Shown: one piece after another, positions 62,424-64,000 of the stretch
How the letters are laid out: the number at the start of each line of letters is the position of its first letter
How positions within the stretch are numbered: position 1 is the stretch's first letter
From: an uncultured Pelagibacteraceae bacterium
GTDB lineage: Bacteria; Pseudomonadota; Alphaproteobacteria; Pelagibacterales; Pelagibacteraceae
NCBI GenBank assembly: GCA_902582875.1
Contig: CACHTV010000003.1
Location: forward strand, 1 to 64,000
Reading direction: 5' to 3'
Length of the DNA: 64,000 nt
Notes under the pieces: generated by a model
What the model was told of the DNA's origin: nothing
Seen by the model: the letters and a program-made list of their open reading frames with translations, nothing else
Database searches by the model: none
Translations under genes and position numbers: made by a program

Positions 62424-64000
62424 ATGAATATTAATAAAGTAGTTGTTATAGGTTCTGGAACAATGGGTAGTGGAATTGCCGCTCATTTATGTAATGCAAA
62501 TATTCCTGTAGTACTTCTAGATTTAAAGACTGAAATTGCTGAAAAGGCCAAAGAAAAAATATTAAAATCAAGACCTCCTTTATTATTTGATAAATCTAAG
62601 ATTAATAGCCTTAAAACAGGTAATATAGATCATGATTTTGAAAATGTTTCAGATGCTGATTGGATTATCGAAGCAGTAGTTGAAAGAATTGATATAAAAC
62701 ATCAAATTTATGATAAAATATTTAAAAAAAGAAAAAAAAATTCTATAATCTCTTCAAACACATCAACTATACCCTTAAAGATTCTCTCTAAAAAATTATC
62801 AAGTTCAGATAAAAAAGATTTTTGTATAACTCATTTTTTTAATCCAGTTAGATACATGGGGTTGCTTGAAATTGTTAGAGAAGAATCTAACGATAAAAAT
62901 AAAATTGATTTACTAAAAAACTTTTGTGAAAGTAAATTAGGAAAAGGGGTAATTTTGTGTGGTGATACGCCAGGATTCTTAGGTAACAGGGTAGGAGTTT
63001 ATGCTATGCAAATTGCTATGACTGAGTCAATAAAAATGAATTTGTCAATAGAGGAAGCCGATGCAGTTTTTGGTAGACCAATGGGAATCCCAAAGACTGG
63101 TGTTTTTGCATTATATGATTTAATTGGTATAGATTTAATGTCTGATGTTTTAAAAAGTTTTAAAAAAGAACTGTCCGACAAAGACGAATTTCAAAAAGTT
63201 ACTAAAAATATACCTATTATAGAAAAATTAATTGAAACTGGTTATACTGGTCGAAAAGGTAAAGGAGGATTTTATAGAATTAACAAATCAGATGGTAAAA
63301 AAGTTTTAGAAGCTCTTGACATAAATAAAAATAAATATTTTCCTGCAAAAAAAATTGATTTAAAAATTAAAAAAATAAATCTTTTAGAGTTAATTAATCG
63401 AGATGATAAATATGGAAAGTACGCTTGGTCTGTAATTTCAAAAATAATTTTATATTCTTCATCTTTAGTTCCTCAAATCACAAAAGAGTATAATGACATT
63501 GATGAAGCACTAAGATTAGGTTTTAATTGGTCCATGGGGCCTTTTGAAATGCTTGAGTCAATCGGTTTAGATAACTTTTTTTCTAGAGTTGGCGATATAG
63601 GAAGTAATCCTTTTTTACAGAATTTAAAAAATAAAACTATAAATAAATTTTATGATGAAAGACAAAAATATACAAATATTGAAACATTAGCTAAAATTAA
63701 AAAAAAAGTAATTAAAGTAGACAAAAATGACTCAGCTGAAATTTTTAGATTTAAAGATTTTAATATAGTTGAGTTTAATACTAAAGCCAATACCTTAGAT
63801 TATGATTCTATGGACGCATTAATGAATGCTACTGACAAACCTCTCATTATTATTAATGAGAGTATGCAATTTTCCGCTGGAGTAAATTTGAATTATGTTA
63901 TGGAATTTATTCAAAAAAAAGATTTAAAATCTGTCGAAAAATTTATTAAATATTTCCAAGCAACATGTAAGCATTTAAAATATTGTAAAAATCCAGTTAT
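62424..64000 (+). CDS. 3-hydroxyacyl-CoA dehydrogenase fused to C-terminal enoyl-CoA hydratase-like domain (3' truncated by window edge; absent from ORF track)
   Basis: [65 protein letters not shown]; crotonase-like start [21 protein letters not shown]...SAGVNL. Confidence 0.88.
   Translation, partial: MNINKVVVIGSGTMGSGIAAHLCNANIPVVLLDLKTEIAEKAKEKILKSRPPLLFDKSKINSLKTGNIDHDFENVSDADWIIEAVVERIDIKHQIYDKIFKKRKKNSIISSNTSTIPLKILSKKLSSSDKKDFCITHFFNPVRYMGLLEIVREESNDKNKIDLLKNFCESKLGKGVILCGDTPGFLGNRVGVYAMQIAMTESIKMNLSIEEADAVFGRPMGIPKTGVFALYDLIGIDLMSDVLKSFKKELSDKDEFQKVTKNIPIIEKLIETGYTGRKGKGGFYRINKSDGKKVLEALDINKNKYFPAKKIDLKIKKINLLELINRDDKYGKYAWSVISKIILYSSSLVPQITKEYNDIDEALRLGFNWSMGPFEMLESIGLDNFFSRVGDIGSNPFLQNLKNKTINKFYDERQKYTNIETLAKIKKKVIKVDKNDSAEIFRFKDFNIVEFNTKANTLDYDSMDALMNATDKPLIIINESMQFSAGVNLNYVMEFIQKKDLKSVEKFIKYFQATCKHLKYCKNPV

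Overview
AT-rich, very compact bacterial chromosome segment with alphaproteobacterial gene order. Gene content and extreme streamlining look like SAR11/Pelagibacterales, but that is inference from the sequence, not a database result. Left part: partial glycerol kinase plus a GlpVSTPQU-type glycerol ABC transporter operon, GAPDH, an iron(III) ABC transporter behind tandem Fur-like operators, and a general L-amino-acid ABC transporter. The rest is mainly housekeeping: valS, ilvD, xth/erpA-like, dgt-argS-nagZ-scpAB-tatABC-serS-yajC-secDF, uvrA/ssb/gyrA/coaD/tgt, recG, mltB/rlpA-like/dac/tmk/holB/metG/tatD. Six tRNAs are present (Arg, Asn, Cys, Lys, Ser, Pro). No rRNA, CRISPR, prophage or IS element was seen. 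Best second-look items: (1) nhaA broken by two independent +1 shifts, each in an A7/T7 run, inside an overlapping-ORF operon; (2) two tandem 7-1-7 Fur-like operators and, downstream, an unlisted 56-aa CxxC ORF followed by a two-helix RNA hairpin between the iron-binding protein and permease genes; (3) complementary degeneration of the two glycerol-transporter ATPases; (4) eroded SPOR/RlpA envelope proteins. I did not find a convincing wholly new multi-gene system.
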